Positions 24,921 through 33,553 of a DNA stretch of 64,000 bases are shown piece after piece (within the stretch, counting starts at the first letter, position 1; every line of letters begins with the position of its first letter). This stretch comes from Betaproteobacteria bacterium (GTDB taxonomy: Bacteria > Pseudomonadota > Gammaproteobacteria > Burkholderiales > Casimicrobiaceae), in assembly GCA_016861105.1 (NCBI GenBank), contig BOKS01000002.1:310001-374000 (forward strand), written 5' to 3'. The notes below the pieces were generated by a model that saw only the letters and a program-made list of their open reading frames with translations, searched no databases and was not told the DNA's origin. The translations under genes and the position numbers were made by a program.

Positions 24921-25747
24921 CGATCGTGACGTTGCGCGGGCTGGCGGCCATCGCGGCTGCGAGCCTGTTCGCCGGTCTGCCGCTCGCGGCCGCGCAGGAT
25001 CCGGCGGCCGGCGGGTCGCCACCGTGGCGGCCCGCAGGTGCCGTGGGCTCCGACGTCGGCACCGGCTGGAACATCCTGCAGATACCCTCCTCGGCGTTCG
25101 CACCGTTGAACGCCACGATGTCCTATACGATCGACCACGACGGCTATCTCGAGTACGGGGGCAGCGCGTCGCCGTTCCTGCTCAACGGCTTTGCCGCGCC
25201 GGTGCAGCTGCCCAGCGGTGCCGGCATCGGCTACGTCGGCCTGTACGCCCGCGACATCGGCACCGACACGGTCGTCGCGATCCTCCGTCGGCATACGGGC
25301 TACGGCATCGAGCCGCAGTGCCCACTACCGATCCCGCGCCTTTGTCCGTCCAATCCGCCGGGTCATGAGGATCTGGCGCGGGTCGAGTCGATGGGCGATG
25401 GCGGGTACCAATATGTCTACGCGACGATTTCGCCGCTGCACACGGTCGTCAACCACCGGCTCTTCGGCGGCGGCCAGTACACGGTCTACGTCGGCCTGCC
25501 GCAGCTCTTCTACAGGTTCAAGGCCGTCGACATCTGGTGGAAGCGCCAGATCTCGCCGGCGCCCTCCACCGCGCGCTTCACCGACGTGCCGCTGGGCGCG
25601 GCGTTCTTTGCCGAGGTCGAGGCGCTCGCGGCGTCCGGCATCACCGTCGGCTGCACCGCCACCGAGTTCTGCCCGGAGGCCCCGCTCACGCGCCGCCAGA
25701 TGGCGGCTTTCCTGGCGCGCGCGCTGGGGCTCTACTATCAGTACTGA
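24917..25747 (+). CDS. Exported protein with C-terminal S-layer homology (SLH) domain
   Basis: 276-residue protein. Signal peptide 1-26 (ending PLAAAQ). The middle part is a beta-rich domain of unknown family containing one Cys pair region (ECQ-like PQCPLPIPRLCPSNPP). Residues about 220-272 form one SLH repeat: FTDVPLGAAFFAEVEALAAS, GITVGCTATEFCPEAPLTRR, QMAAFLARALG. SLH repeats attach proteins to the cell wall or envelope; the Cys-containing form is seen in Gram-negative secreted proteins. One copy is fewer than the usual three. Translationally coupled (ATGA) to the preceding exported protein. Confidence 0.8.
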   Translation: MTIVTLRGLAAIAAASLFAGLPLAAAQDPAAGGSPPWRPAGAVGSDVGTGWNILQIPSSAFAPLNATMSYTIDHDGYLEYGGSASPFLLNGFAAPVQLPSGAGIGYVGLYARDIGTDTVVAILRRHTGYGIEPQCPLPIPRLCPSNPPGHEDLARVESMGDGGYQYVYATISPLHTVVNHRLFGGGQYTVYVGLPQLFYRFKAVDIWWKRQISPAPSTARFTDVPLGAAFFAEVEALAASGITVGCTATEFCPEAPLTRRQMAAFLARALGLYYQY

Positions 25748-25752
25748 AACTG

Positions 25753-25796
25753 GGGTCAGACTCCGGTCTCTATCTCTCGGAATGCGAGTCTGACCC
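25753..25796. repeat. GGGTCAGACTC inverted repeat
   Basis: GGGTCAGACTC (25753-25763) and GAGTCTGACCC (25786-25796) are perfect 11-bp arms with a 22-nt loop, starting five bases after the SLH stop. Similar GGGGTCAGACTC words are familiar from REP-like elements near RAYT-type transposases in Proteobacteria. No transposase is present here. It may double as a terminator for the SLH operon. Confidence 0.75.
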
Positions 25797-25803
25797 TCGT
25801 TTC

Positions 25804-26106
25804 GATTCCCGTTGCGCTTCGCGCCAACGGGGCCCCTCGCCGCGTGACCCCTCCGCGCGGCCTCCCTGGACCGTCGGTGGATTGCGCAGCGTTGCGCGTC
25901 GGCCGCCTGCGTCAGGGGTCTTGGCGTCGATCCCCGTTGCGCTTCGCGCCAACGGGGCCCCTCGCCGCGTGACCCCTCCGCGCGGCCTCCCTGGACCGTC
26001 CGATGGATTGCGCAGCGTTGCGCGTCGGCCGCCTGCGTCAGGGGTCTTGGCGTCGATCCCCGTTGCGCTTCGCGCCAACGGGGCCCCTCGCCGCGTGACC
26101 CCTGAC
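25804..26106. repeat. Tandem repeat, 2.4 copies of a 125/126-bp unit
   Basis: Copies start at 25804, 25929 and 26055, the last being partial (about 52 bp). Copies 1 and 2 differ by about two bases and one insertion. Each unit begins with a hairpin, CCCCGTTG...CAACGGGG enclosing CGC/GCG (for example 25932-25957), and includes GACCCCTCCGCGCGGCC. It lies between the SLH gene and the convergent MacB-like permease. An open frame across it on the minus strand merely reflects that 126 is a multiple of three. Confidence 0.9.
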
Positions 26107-26107
26107 G

Positions 26108-27340
26108 CTACTCGTGCCTCAGCGCGTCGATCGGCGCGAGGCGCGCGGCCTTGCGGGCGGGGTAATAGCCGAAGAAGACGCCGATCGCCGCGGCGAAGCC
26201 GACCGACAGCACGACGGCGGCCGGCTCGACCTCGGTGCGCCAGCCGGCGAAGTGCCCGACGGCGAACGACGCGGCGAAGCCGAGCGCGATGCCGACCAGC
26301 CCGCCGATCAGCGCGAGCGTCACCGCCTCGACGAGGAACTGCAGCAGGATGTCGCGCCCGCGCGCACCCACCGCCATGCGCAGGCCGATCTCGCGCGTGC
26401 GCTCGGTGACCGAGACCAGCATGATGTTCATGATGCCGATGCCGCCGACGACCAGCGACACCGACGCGATCGCGGCGAGCAGCATCGCGAGGACGCGCGA
26501 GCTCGCCTCCTGCGCCGCGAGCACCTCGGCGAGGTTGCGCAGGAAGAAGTCGTCCTCCTGGTTCGGCTGCAACCGGTGGCGCTGGCGCAGCAGGTCGCGG
26601 ATCTCCTGCTCGGCCACCGCAACGTCCGCGCCGTCCTGCACCTTGACCGTGATCGACTGCACGTTGCGCGAGCGCACCTGCTGCCCGCCCAGCACGCGCT
26701 TGCGCGCGGTCGAGATGGGGATCAGCACGACGTCGTCCTGGTCCTGGCCGACCATGCTCTGCCCCTTGCGCTCGAGCAGCCCCACGACCTCGTGCGGGAT
26801 GCGCCGGATGCGCACGGTCTCGCCGACCGGGTCGGCCTCGCCGAACAGGCTGCGCGCCACGCTCTGCCCGAGGAGCACGACCTTCGCCGCGGACTCGACG
26901 TCCTGCGGCTCGAGGCCGCGGCCCGCGGCGACGGCCCAGTTGCGCGCGACGAGGTATTCGGGCGTGACGCCGAGGATGCCCGTGTTCCAGTTGCTGTTGC
27001 CGAACACGACCTGCCCCGAGCCGCGCAGCTGCGGCGCCGACGCCGCGACGATGGCGATCTCGCGCTGCAGCGCGTAGGCGTCGTCCTCGGAGATCGTCGG
27101 CTGCGAGCCCGCGCCCATGCGCACGCCGCCGGCGGTGAAGTTGCCGGACAGCACGATGATGAGGTTCGAGCCCAGGCTCTTGATCTGCTCCTCGACGCGC
27201 GCCTGCGCACCGGCGCCCACGCCCATCATCGCGATGACGGCCGCGACGCCGATGATGATGCCGAGCATCGTCAGCGCCGAGCGCATCTTGTTCGTGCGCA
27301 GCGCCGCGAGGGCGACCTTGAGCGTGGCGAGGAGCGTCAT
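26108..27340 (-). CDS. MacB-like ABC transporter permease
   Basis: 410-residue inner-membrane permease of the MacB/LolC (type VII) class. TM1 near residues 20-42 ([20 protein letters not shown]), a large periplasmic domain (about 50-285), then three helices ([59 protein letters not shown]) and the coupling segment [14 protein letters not shown]. It ends [12 protein letters not shown], standard for the family. It lies 15 bases after the ATPase gene, with the adaptor further upstream: a MacAB-like efflux or lipoprotein export system. Confidence 0.92.
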   Translation of the reverse strand: MTLLATLKVALAALRTNKMRSALTMLGIIIGVAAVIAMMGVGAGAQARVEEQIKSLGSNLIIVLSGNFTAGGVRMGAGSQPTISEDDAYALQREIAIVAASAPQLRGSGQVVFGNSNWNTGILGVTPEYLVARNWAVAAGRGLEPQDVESAAKVVLLGQSVARSLFGEADPVGETVRIRRIPHEVVGLLERKGQSMVGQDQDDVVLIPISTARKRVLGGQQVRSRNVQSITVKVQDGADVAVAEQEIRDLLRQRHRLQPNQEDDFFLRNLAEVLAAQEASSRVLAMLLAAIASVSLVVGGIGIMNIMLVSVTERTREIGLRMAVGARGRDILLQFLVEAVTLALIGGLVGIALGFAASFAVGHFAGWRTEVEPAAVVLSVGFAAAIGVFFGYYPARKAARLAPIDALRHE

Positions 27341-27355
27341 GGCGGCCGCGGCGCC

Positions 27356-28090
27356 TCAGGCAGGGATGCGCAGCGCCTTCAGCGCCGCCGCGGCGTCCCG
27401 CGGGACCTGCCGCTCGTCGCCGACGAGCTTGCCGTCGCGGAAGTGGATCGCGCGGCCAGCGAACGCGGCGATGTCGTGCTCGTGCGTGACCAGCACGACG
27501 GTGATGCCTTCCGCGTTGAGCTGCTGCAGCAGCGCCATCACCTCGACGCTGGTCGCGGAGTCGAGCGCGCCGGTGGGCTCGTCGGCCAGGATCAGCTTGG
27601 GCTCGTTGACCAGCGCGCGTGCGATGGCCACGCGCTGCTGCTGGCCGCCGGACAGCTGCGACGGGTGGTGGTCCGCGCGGCTCGCGAGCCCGACGCGCTC
27701 CAGCTTCGCGTACGCGCGCTCGTGGCGCTCGCGCGTCGGGATGCCCGCGTAGAGCAGCGGCAGCGCCACGTTCTCCAGGGCGCTCGTGCGCGGCAGAAGG
27801 TTGAACTGCTGGAACACGAAGCCGATCTTGCGGTTGCGGATCGCCGCCAGCTCGTCGGGCGCGAGGCCGGCGACGTCCTCGCCGTCGAGGCGGAACGAGC
27901 CGAAGGTCGGGGTGTCGAGGCAGCCGATCACGTTCATGAACGTCGACTTGCCGGAACCCGACGGCCCCATGATCGCGACCATCTCGCCCGCGGCGATCGC
28001 CACCGACACGCCGGCGAGCGCGTGGACCGTCGTCTCCCCCATCCGGTAGATCTTGACGAGTTCCTGCGTGGCGATCAGCGGCTCGGCCAT
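27356..28090 (-). CDS. MacB-like ABC transporter ATP-binding protein
   Basis: 244-residue ATPase. Walker [11 protein letters not shown]-loop QQFNLLPRT, signature [15 protein letters not shown], Walker [13 protein letters not shown] and H-loop VLVTHEHD are intact. Here the ATPase is separate from the permease, unlike E. coli MacB. I take the ATG at 28090 ([15 protein letters not shown]); an ATG ten codons upstream at 28120 lies six bases from the inverted-repeat element. Neither has a strong ribosome-binding site, so the element may have replaced the original one. Confidence 0.92.
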   Translation of the reverse strand: MAEPLIATQELVKIYRMGETTVHALAGVSVAIAAGEMVAIMGPSGSGKSTFMNVIGCLDTPTFGSFRLDGEDVAGLAPDELAAIRNRKIGFVFQQFNLLPRTSALENVALPLLYAGIPTRERHERAYAKLERVGLASRADHHPSQLSGGQQQRVAIARALVNEPKLILADEPTGALDSATSVEVMALLQQLNAEGITVVLVTHEHDIAAFAGRAIHFRDGKLVGDERQVPRDAAAALKALRIPA

Positions 28091-28125
28091 GACCGGGCGG
28101 GGCGTGCGCGGCGCGTCCACGCGCG

Positions 28126-28397
28126 CTAGGGCCTGTTCACGCTATGGCCGCATGCGCGAAGGGTCGCGCCCGCGTGTCCATCGCGGCGCTCCCCGCCGCG
28201 AATGCCGAGAGCATTCGCAAGGCGAGCAACCATGAGGGGCGCGCGGGCGCGCCCCTTCCCTCCGGGCTGCGGCGAAACGGGCCGTGGGCGTTGCTGCAGG
28301 TCCTCGCCGGGTTCCCGACCCGCCTTGCGGCCTTGCGCCGAGCCCACGGCCTCTTCGCTTCGCAGCGCGCTCGTGTCCATAGCGTGGACAGCCCTAG
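28126..28397. mobile_element. MITE-like element, copy 1 (272 bp)
   Basis: Bounded by CTAGGGCCTGTTCACGCTAT on the left and its imperfect complement ending GTGGACAGCCCTAG on the right (28378-28397). The core (CCTTCCCTCCGGGCTGCGGC through GACCCGCCTTGCGGCCTTGC) is shared with the element at 53886-54060. CTAG at both ends could be a target-site duplication, as expected for IS5-type elements. It is non-coding. It separates the MacA-like gene from its ATPase, and its last CTA supplies the TAG stop of the MacA-like gene. About 90 internal bases are absent from the other copy. Confidence 0.8.
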
Positions 28398-29980
28398 AAC
28401 GGCAGCCGCGGCGCGCTGCTCGCGCGCGGCGCGGTGCCCGCCGGCTGCTGCGTGCCCACGATCACCTCCTGCCCCTCCGCGAGCTCGCGGCCGAGGACCT
28501 CGGTGGCGTTGCCGTCGGTGAGCCCGGTGCGCACGCGGACCTCGGAGGGCCCGGCGGCCGTCGGGACGAACACCCGCCCGCTGCCCGCCACGCCGGTGCC
28601 GCGGCCGGTCTCGGTGGCCACGATCGCCGCGTAGAGCTTCTGCTGCTCGTCGTCGAGGATGCCGCCGATGCGTTGCCGCACCTCGGCGCGGATGCGCTCG
28701 GCGCGAGGCCGCCGCTCGCTCTCGGGCAGCTCGCGCAGCGACGCGAAGCGGGCGCGCTGCTCGGCGAGGATCTCGTCGAGGCGCGCGACCTGTCCGGCGT
28801 CGAGCTTGAGCTCGTCGATCAGCCGCTGGCGCCGCGCCTGCATGTCGCCGCCGCCCGGACCGCCGTTGCCTGCACCGGGTCCGGGCGGCGCATCCAGCGG
28901 GGCGCTGGCGACGCCCGCGGGCCGCCAGCGCAACGCCGCGTTGGGCACCTTGAGCACGCCGTCGCGCTGGTCGGTGACGATGCGCACGTTCGCCGTCATG
29001 CCCGGCACGAGCTGCAGCGACGGATTGCGCGTGCCCACGACGACGATGTAGGTCACCACGTTCTGCACCGTCTGCGCCGCCTTGCGGATCTGGCGGACGG
29101 TGCCCTCGAACGTGCGGCCGGGATACGCGTCGACGGTGTAGGCCGCGCGCTGGTCGACGCGGATGCGGCCGATGTCGGACTCGTCGATCGCGACGTCGAC
29201 CTGCATCTCGCGCAGGTCCTGCGCGATCGTGAACAGCGTCGGCGTGTTGAGGCTCGCCGCCACCGTCTGTCCCGGCTCGACCTGGCGCGAGATGACCACG
29301 CCGTCGACCGGCGCCGTGATCTCGGTCTTCGACAGGTCGTTGCGCGCGCTGGCGAGCGCCGCCTCGCGCTGCTTGACGACGGCGCGCGCGTTGGCGATCA
29401 GCGCCTCGGCGGCGCGCAGCTGCGACTCGGCCGTGCGCACGGCCTCGGCCGCGCCGCGCTCGACGAACACGGCCTTGTCGCGCTCGGCCGCCGAGATGAA
29501 GCCCTTCGCGAGCAGCGACTCCTTGCGCTCGAGGTCGCGCTTCGCGTCCTCGTGCGTGATCTGCGCGCGGACGATCTGCGAGCGCTGGGTGGCGGCGTCG
29601 CTCTGCCGCTGCAGCAGCGACGTGCGCGCCGCATCGAGGTCGGCCTCGGCCTGCCGCACGCGCAGCGCGTAGGTCTCCGGCTCGATGCGGGCGAGGAGCT
29701 GCCCTTCCTTCACGGGCGAGTTGAAGTCGACGAGGATCTCCCGGATCTGCCCGGAGATCGACGAGCCGACCTGCACGGTGGTGACGGCGTTCAGCGTGCC
29801 CGACGCCGAGACGGTGGCGGTGATGCTGCCGCGCTCGACCTTGGCGAGCCGGTAGGCCGGCGCGGCGTCGCGCTGGGCGTAGGCGCGCCAGAGCGCGTAG
29901 CCGGCGGCGGCGAGCGCCGCGGCGACGAGGATCGCCGTCACGGCGGAGGGCAGGCGGCGGCGCCGCGGAGGCAGGGGCAT
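28394..29980 (-). CDS. MacA-like periplasmic adaptor with a Spy-like insertion
   Basis: 528-residue membrane-fusion protein. Membrane anchor 13-31, lipoyl and barrel parts around GTLNAVTTVQVGSSISGQI and ITAPVDGVVISRQVEPGQT, and a coiled-coil hairpin about 100-215. It should link the ABC transporter to an outer-membrane channel. Residues about 355-465, between the beta-barrel and the C-terminal membrane-proximal domain, are an extra Pro/Gly linker plus a helical segment (LIDELKLDAGQVARLDEIL, ILDDEQQKLYAAI) like Spy/LTxxQ proteins. The stop codon (TAG) lies in the right end of the MITE, and the C-terminus may have been altered by it. Confidence 0.9.
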   Translation of the reverse strand: MPLPPRRRRLPSAVTAILVAAALAAAGYALWRAYAQRDAAPAYRLAKVERGSITATVSASGTLNAVTTVQVGSSISGQIREILVDFNSPVKEGQLLARIEPETYALRVRQAEADLDAARTSLLQRQSDAATQRSQIVRAQITHEDAKRDLERKESLLAKGFISAAERDKAVFVERGAAEAVRTAESQLRAAEALIANARAVVKQREAALASARNDLSKTEITAPVDGVVISRQVEPGQTVAASLNTPTLFTIAQDLREMQVDVAIDESDIGRIRVDQRAAYTVDAYPGRTFEGTVRQIRKAAQTVQNVVTYIVVVGTRNPSLQLVPGMTANVRIVTDQRDGVLKVPNAALRWRPAGVASAPLDAPPGPGAGNGGPGGGDMQARRQRLIDELKLDAGQVARLDEILAEQRARFASLRELPESERRPRAERIRAEVRQRIGGILDDEQQKLYAAIVATETGRGTGVAGSGRVFVPTAAGPSEVRVRTGLTDGNATEVLGRELAEGQEVIVGTQQPAGTAPRASSAPRLPF

Positions 29981-30033
29981 CCTGGTCGTCTCGCGTGGGC
30001 GTCGCCGGCCGACGGATGCGCCGGCGGCGGGAT

Positions 30034-31530
30034 TCAGCCCTGGCGGCCGAAGCCTTCCTTCTGCTGCTCGGCGATCTCGCGGCGCAGCGCGCGCAGCCGC
30101 GTCTCGACGACCGAGGACTCGTAGAAGTTCGCGTCGCCGGCGCGCGAGGCGAGCTGCAGCTGGTCGACGGCGAGCCGGAGGTTGCCCACCCAGGCGTAGT
30201 ACTCGCCCTGGTGGTAGTGCTGCTTGAGCTTGCGGTCGAGCCCGGCATAGGCCCGCGCGGCGAGCCGGTGCAGCGTCCCGTTGCCGGGAAAGCGCTGCAG
30301 CTGGTCCTCGCAGAACTTCGCCGCGTCGGCGAAGCGCTTGCGCTTGATCAGCGCCTCGGGGTAGTCGTAGACGAGCTGCATCTTGTTCGGGTAGCGCTGC
30401 AGCGCGCCTTCGAGCCGCGACAGCCCGGCGTCGAGCTCGCCGCCCTCGACCAGCACGTGCCCGGCGATCGCCTCGATCATCGGGTGCGCCGGCGCCTTCC
30501 GCTCGAGCTGCGCCAGCGCCGCCTTCGCCTTCGGGTAGTCGCGCGCGCGGAGGTACGCCGCGACCAGTCCGTAGCGCGCGGCGATCTCGTCGTTGAACTT
30601 GCGCTCGGCGAGCGCCGTCTGGAAGAAGCGCACGGCCTCGCCGGCCTCGCCCTCGTAGCTGCGCAGCAGCGCGCGCACGAGGTGGAAGTCGAGCGAGTCG
30701 GGAATCTGCCGGTAGGGCACGCCGTCGGCGCGGGAGGCGGCCTCGGCGATGCGCTCGTAGGTGACGGGGTGCGTGCGCAGGTACGACGGCGCGTTGCTCT
30801 CGAGGAAGCGGCTGCTGCGCTGCAGGCGCTCCATGAACGTGGCCGCGCCGCGCACGTCGAAGCCCGCGGCCGACAGCCGCTGGAAGCCGATGCGGTCGGC
30901 CTCGTACTCGAACTCGCGCGTGAAGTTGAGCTGGCTCTGCAGCGCGAGCGCCTGCGACGTCGCCACGGCGGCCTGCGCCGCGTCGCCCGACGAGGCGCCG
31001 CCGGCCCGCGCGGCGAGCAGCGCGACCGCCAGCGCGGCGAGCGACATCAGCATGCTGTTCTGCTGGTTCTGCAGCAGCCGCGCGATGTGCCGCTGCGTCA
31101 CGTGCGTGATCTCGTGCGCGAGCACGCTCGCCAGCTCGGACTCGCTCTGCGCCAGGAGGATCAGGCCCGTGTTGACGCCCACGAAGCCGCCCGGCAGCGC
31201 GAACGCGTTGATGCCGGAATCCGGCACCGCGAAGAACTCGAAGTCCTGCCGCGCGTCCGGCGACACGGCGACCAGCCGGTTGCCCAGCTCGTTCAGGTAG
31301 TCGTTGACCTCGGGATCGTTGAGCACGCCGCCGCTCGCGCGCGCCTGGCGCATGATCGCCTCGCCGAGGCGGCGTTCCTGCGCGGGCGAGAAGTTGACCT
31401 GCGAGACGTCGCCGAGGTCGGGAAGGGCCTGCGCCGCGGCCCCGCCGACGAGCGGCGGCGGTGCGACCGGGACGAGCGCCAGCGCCAGCGCGGTCAGCAC
31501 GGCGACGAATCGGCGGGGACGGGCACGCAT
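30034..31530 (-). CDS. bepA: BepA-like M48 metalloprotease with TPR domain
   Basis: 498-residue exported protein. Signal peptide 1-34 (ending AAAQA). Peptidase M48: FALPGGFVGVNTGLILLAQS, zinc motif HEITH (139-143) and the third-ligand region REFEYEADRIGF. The C-terminal half is helical TPR-like repeats (ARYGLVAAYLRARDYPKAKA). BepA guards outer-membrane assembly by degrading or rescuing stalled LptD and other outer-membrane proteins. The start at 31530 gives the signal peptide; the open frame upstream crosses into the divergent moaC promoter. The MacA-like gene follows 53 bases downstream. Confidence 0.9.
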   Translation of the reverse strand: MRARPRRFVAVLTALALALVPVAPPPLVGGAAAQALPDLGDVSQVNFSPAQERRLGEAIMRQARASGGVLNDPEVNDYLNELGNRLVAVSPDARQDFEFFAVPDSGINAFALPGGFVGVNTGLILLAQSESELASVLAHEITHVTQRHIARLLQNQQNSMLMSLAALAVALLAARAGGASSGDAAQAAVATSQALALQSQLNFTREFEYEADRIGFQRLSAAGFDVRGAATFMERLQRSSRFLESNAPSYLRTHPVTYERIAEAASRADGVPYRQIPDSLDFHLVRALLRSYEGEAGEAVRFFQTALAERKFNDEIAARYGLVAAYLRARDYPKAKAALAQLERKAPAHPMIEAIAGHVLVEGGELDAGLSRLEGALQRYPNKMQLVYDYPEALIKRKRFADAAKFCEDQLQRFPGNGTLHRLAARAYAGLDRKLKQHYHQGEYYAWVGNLRLAVDQLQLASRAGDANFYESSVVETRLRALRREIAEQQKEGFGRQG

Positions 31531-31649
31531 CGGCGGGCAGGGCTGCGGTAAACCTCGTCTGCTAAGATGACGCCGCGTTCCGCAAAGTTCAGCGACGGCC
31601 TCGCCGCGAAGGGTCCGGCGGAGCGAAGGCGCGAGGCACGGCGACCGGC

Positions 31650-32219
31650 ATGGCACGTTCTGCACGCACACCCCCTGCGGCCGCCGCGGCCGCGGCACGT
31701 CGCCCCGAGGGCGCGCGTCCGGGCACGCCGGAGCCGCCCGGCCGCCATTTTACGCATTTCGATGCCGCGGGCGCCGCGCACATGGTCGACGTCGGCGGCA
31801 AGAGTGTGACCAGACGTGTCGCCCGCGCCGGCGGCCGCATCGTGATGCTGCCGGCCACGCTCGACGCCATCGCGCGCGGCGGCGCGAAGAAGGGGGACGT
31901 GCTCGGCGTGGCGCGCATCGCCGCGATCCAGGCCGCCAAGCGCACGGCCGAGCTGATTCCGCTGTGCCATCCGCTGCCGCTCACGCGCGTGGCCGTCGAG
32001 TTCGCGCTCGACCGCGACGGCAGCGCCGTCGCGATCGAGGTGACCGCCGAGACGCTCGGCCGCACCGGCGTCGAGATGGAGGCGCTGACCGCGGCGGCCG
32101 CGGGCCTGCTGACCGTGTACGACATGTGCAAGGCCGCCGACCGCGGCATGCGCATCGAGGGCGTGCGGCTGCTGGAGAAGTCGGGCGGCAAGTCGGGCCG
32201 TTTCGTCGCGCCCGACTGA
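31650..32219 (+). CDS. moaC: Cyclic pyranopterin monophosphate synthase MoaC
   Basis: 189-residue molybdenum-cofactor enzyme converting the MoaA product to cyclic pyranopterin monophosphate. Conserved: [53 protein letters not shown] and CKAADRGM, with the Lys and Asp of the active site present. About 32 residues at the N-terminus are Ala/Pro/Arg-rich and outside the family fold, so a downstream start cannot be excluded. Divergent from bepA. A TAAGAT -10-like word lies near 31562. No other moa genes are in the window. Confidence 0.93.
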   Translation: MARSARTPPAAAAAAARRPEGARPGTPEPPGRHFTHFDAAGAAHMVDVGGKSVTRRVARAGGRIVMLPATLDAIARGGAKKGDVLGVARIAAIQAAKRTAELIPLCHPLPLTRVAVEFALDRDGSAVAIEVTAETLGRTGVEMEALTAAAAGLLTVYDMCKAADRGMRIEGVRLLEKSGGKSGRFVAPD

Positions 32220-32250
32220 CGCCCGGACGATTGCGACGGAGGGATCGCCG

Positions 32251-32613
32251 ATGTTCGTCCGCCACGACGACTGCCCGCTCGAGGACCTCGGGAACGGCGT
32301 GCGCCGCCGCATCCTGGCGCACGGCGGCGCGCTCATGCAGGTGGAGGTGCACTTCGACGCGGGTGCGGCGGGGCCGCTGCACAGCCATCCGCACGAGCAG
32401 CTGACGCACGTGCTGTCGGGCGCGTTCGAGTTCACCATCGGCGAGGACACGCGCGTCGTGCGCGCAGGCGACACGCTCTACAAGCGGCCCGGCGTGGTGC
32501 ACGGCTGCCGCTGCCTCGAGGCCGGCGTGCTGCTCGACACGTTCACGCCGCAGCGCCAGGACTTCCTCGGCGGCCAGGCGGCGCGGCATTGGCCGGGTGG
32601 CCCGACCACTTGA
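32251..32613 (+). CDS. Cupin-domain protein
   Basis: 120-residue single-domain cupin. Motif 1 is GPLHSHPHEQLTHVLSGAFE (two or three His plus Glu as metal ligands), and motif 2 is DTLYKRPGVVHGCRC (His). The fold is a small beta-barrel. KdgF-like cupins of this length linearise unsaturated uronates, and the gene is directly upstream of hexuronate genes, so a role in uronate entry is a reasonable inference. Function is not provable from sequence. It starts 31 bases after moaC. Confidence 0.82.
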   Translation: MFVRHDDCPLEDLGNGVRRRILAHGGALMQVEVHFDAGAAGPLHSHPHEQLTHVLSGAFEFTIGEDTRVVRAGDTLYKRPGVVHGCRCLEAGVLLDTFTPQRQDFLGGQAARHWPGGPTT

Positions 32614-32727
32614 CCGCCCGGCGGCCGCGCCGTTAGAGTCGCCGGCAGCAGCCGGGCGCGGAGGCCGCCTGCCGGACCGTCCCGGCGCAGGCGCGCGGCG
32701 GCGCACCGCCGACGGGGAGGAAGGGCC

Positions 32728-33465
32728 TTGCCGCTGCACACGGTCGAGTCCACGCGGCTCTACCGCCAGATCGCCGACCAGATCGCCTCGCTGATCGATC
32801 GCGGCGAGTTCGGCGTGGGGGACAGGCTGCCCGCGGAGCGCGAGCTCGCGTCGGTGCTCGGGGTGTCGCGCACGTCGGTGCGCGAGGCGATCATCTGCCT
32901 CGAGCTCGCCGGCCGCGTCGACGTGCGCGTGGGCACCGGCATCTTCGTGCGCGAGCCCCCTGCAGCCGCGCCGGCGGGCGCCGCCGACGATGCCCCGGGC
33001 CCGTTCGAGCTGCTCGACGCGCGCGCGCTGATCGAAGGGGAAATCGCGGCGCGCGCCGCACCCCGCATCCGCAAGCGCGACCTCGCGCGGCTCGAGCAGG
33101 CGATCGAGCGCATGCGCGCCGGGCGCGACGACCTCGCGCGCCGCGACGAAGCCGACCGCGACTTCCACGTCGCGATCGCCCAGGCGACGGGCAACGCGGC
33201 GCTCGCCGCGGTGGTCGCGCGCCTGTGGAACGAGCGCTCGCACCCGATGTGGCGGCGCATGCAGGCGCACCTGCACACGACCGCGCTGCACGAGATGACC
33301 GTGCGCGACCACACGGCCATCGTCGCGGCGCTCGCGAGCCGCGACGCCGACGCCGCGCGCGGCGCGATGCGCCGGCACCTGGAGCGGGTCGCGCGGGAGT
33401 TCCAGCGGCGCTGGGAAGGCCCGCCCGGCGCGCCGCCGCCGTCCGCGGCCACGGAAGCGCCATGA
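32728..33465 (+). CDS. GntR/FadR-family regulator of uronate genes
   Basis: 245-residue regulator. Winged helix: LYRQIADQIASLIDRGEFGV, GDRLPAERELASVLGVSRTS and VREAIICLELAGRVDVR. The FCD effector domain (about 90-225) has the metal-binding Asp/His pattern (RDFHVAIAQATGN, HTAIVAALASRD). The start is TTG at 32728, preceded by GGGAGGAAGGGCC; no ATG fits. It resembles UxuR/ExuR. Next to fructuronate reductase and uxaC, so hexuronate-responsive control is expected. Confidence 0.9.
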   Translation: MPLHTVESTRLYRQIADQIASLIDRGEFGVGDRLPAERELASVLGVSRTSVREAIICLELAGRVDVRVGTGIFVREPPAAAPAGAADDAPGPFELLDARALIEGEIAARAAPRIRKRDLARLEQAIERMRAGRDDLARRDEADRDFHVAIAQATGNAALAAVVARLWNERSHPMWRRMQAHLHTTALHEMTVRDHTAIVAALASRDADAARGAMRRHLERVAREFQRRWEGPPGAPPPSAATEAP

Positions 33466-33553
33466 GCGCGCGCCGCGTCCCCGGCGCGCGCATCGACCGC
33501 CGCGTCGCGACGACCGGGTCCGCGAACGCCCCGACCACCTCCCGGAGGTCCGC

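Noticed and set aside
25770..26078. 102-codon minus-strand frame with an internal repeat of about 42 residues
   Set aside because: It exists only because the tandem unit length is a multiple of three. It has no ribosome-binding site, and the DNA repeat with hairpins explains it.
28137..28397. Open frame through MITE copy 1 that would lengthen the minus-strand reading
   Set aside because: The same core occurs at 53.9 kb in a different context with a different internal length, and terminal inverted repeats bound it, so it is a non-coding element.
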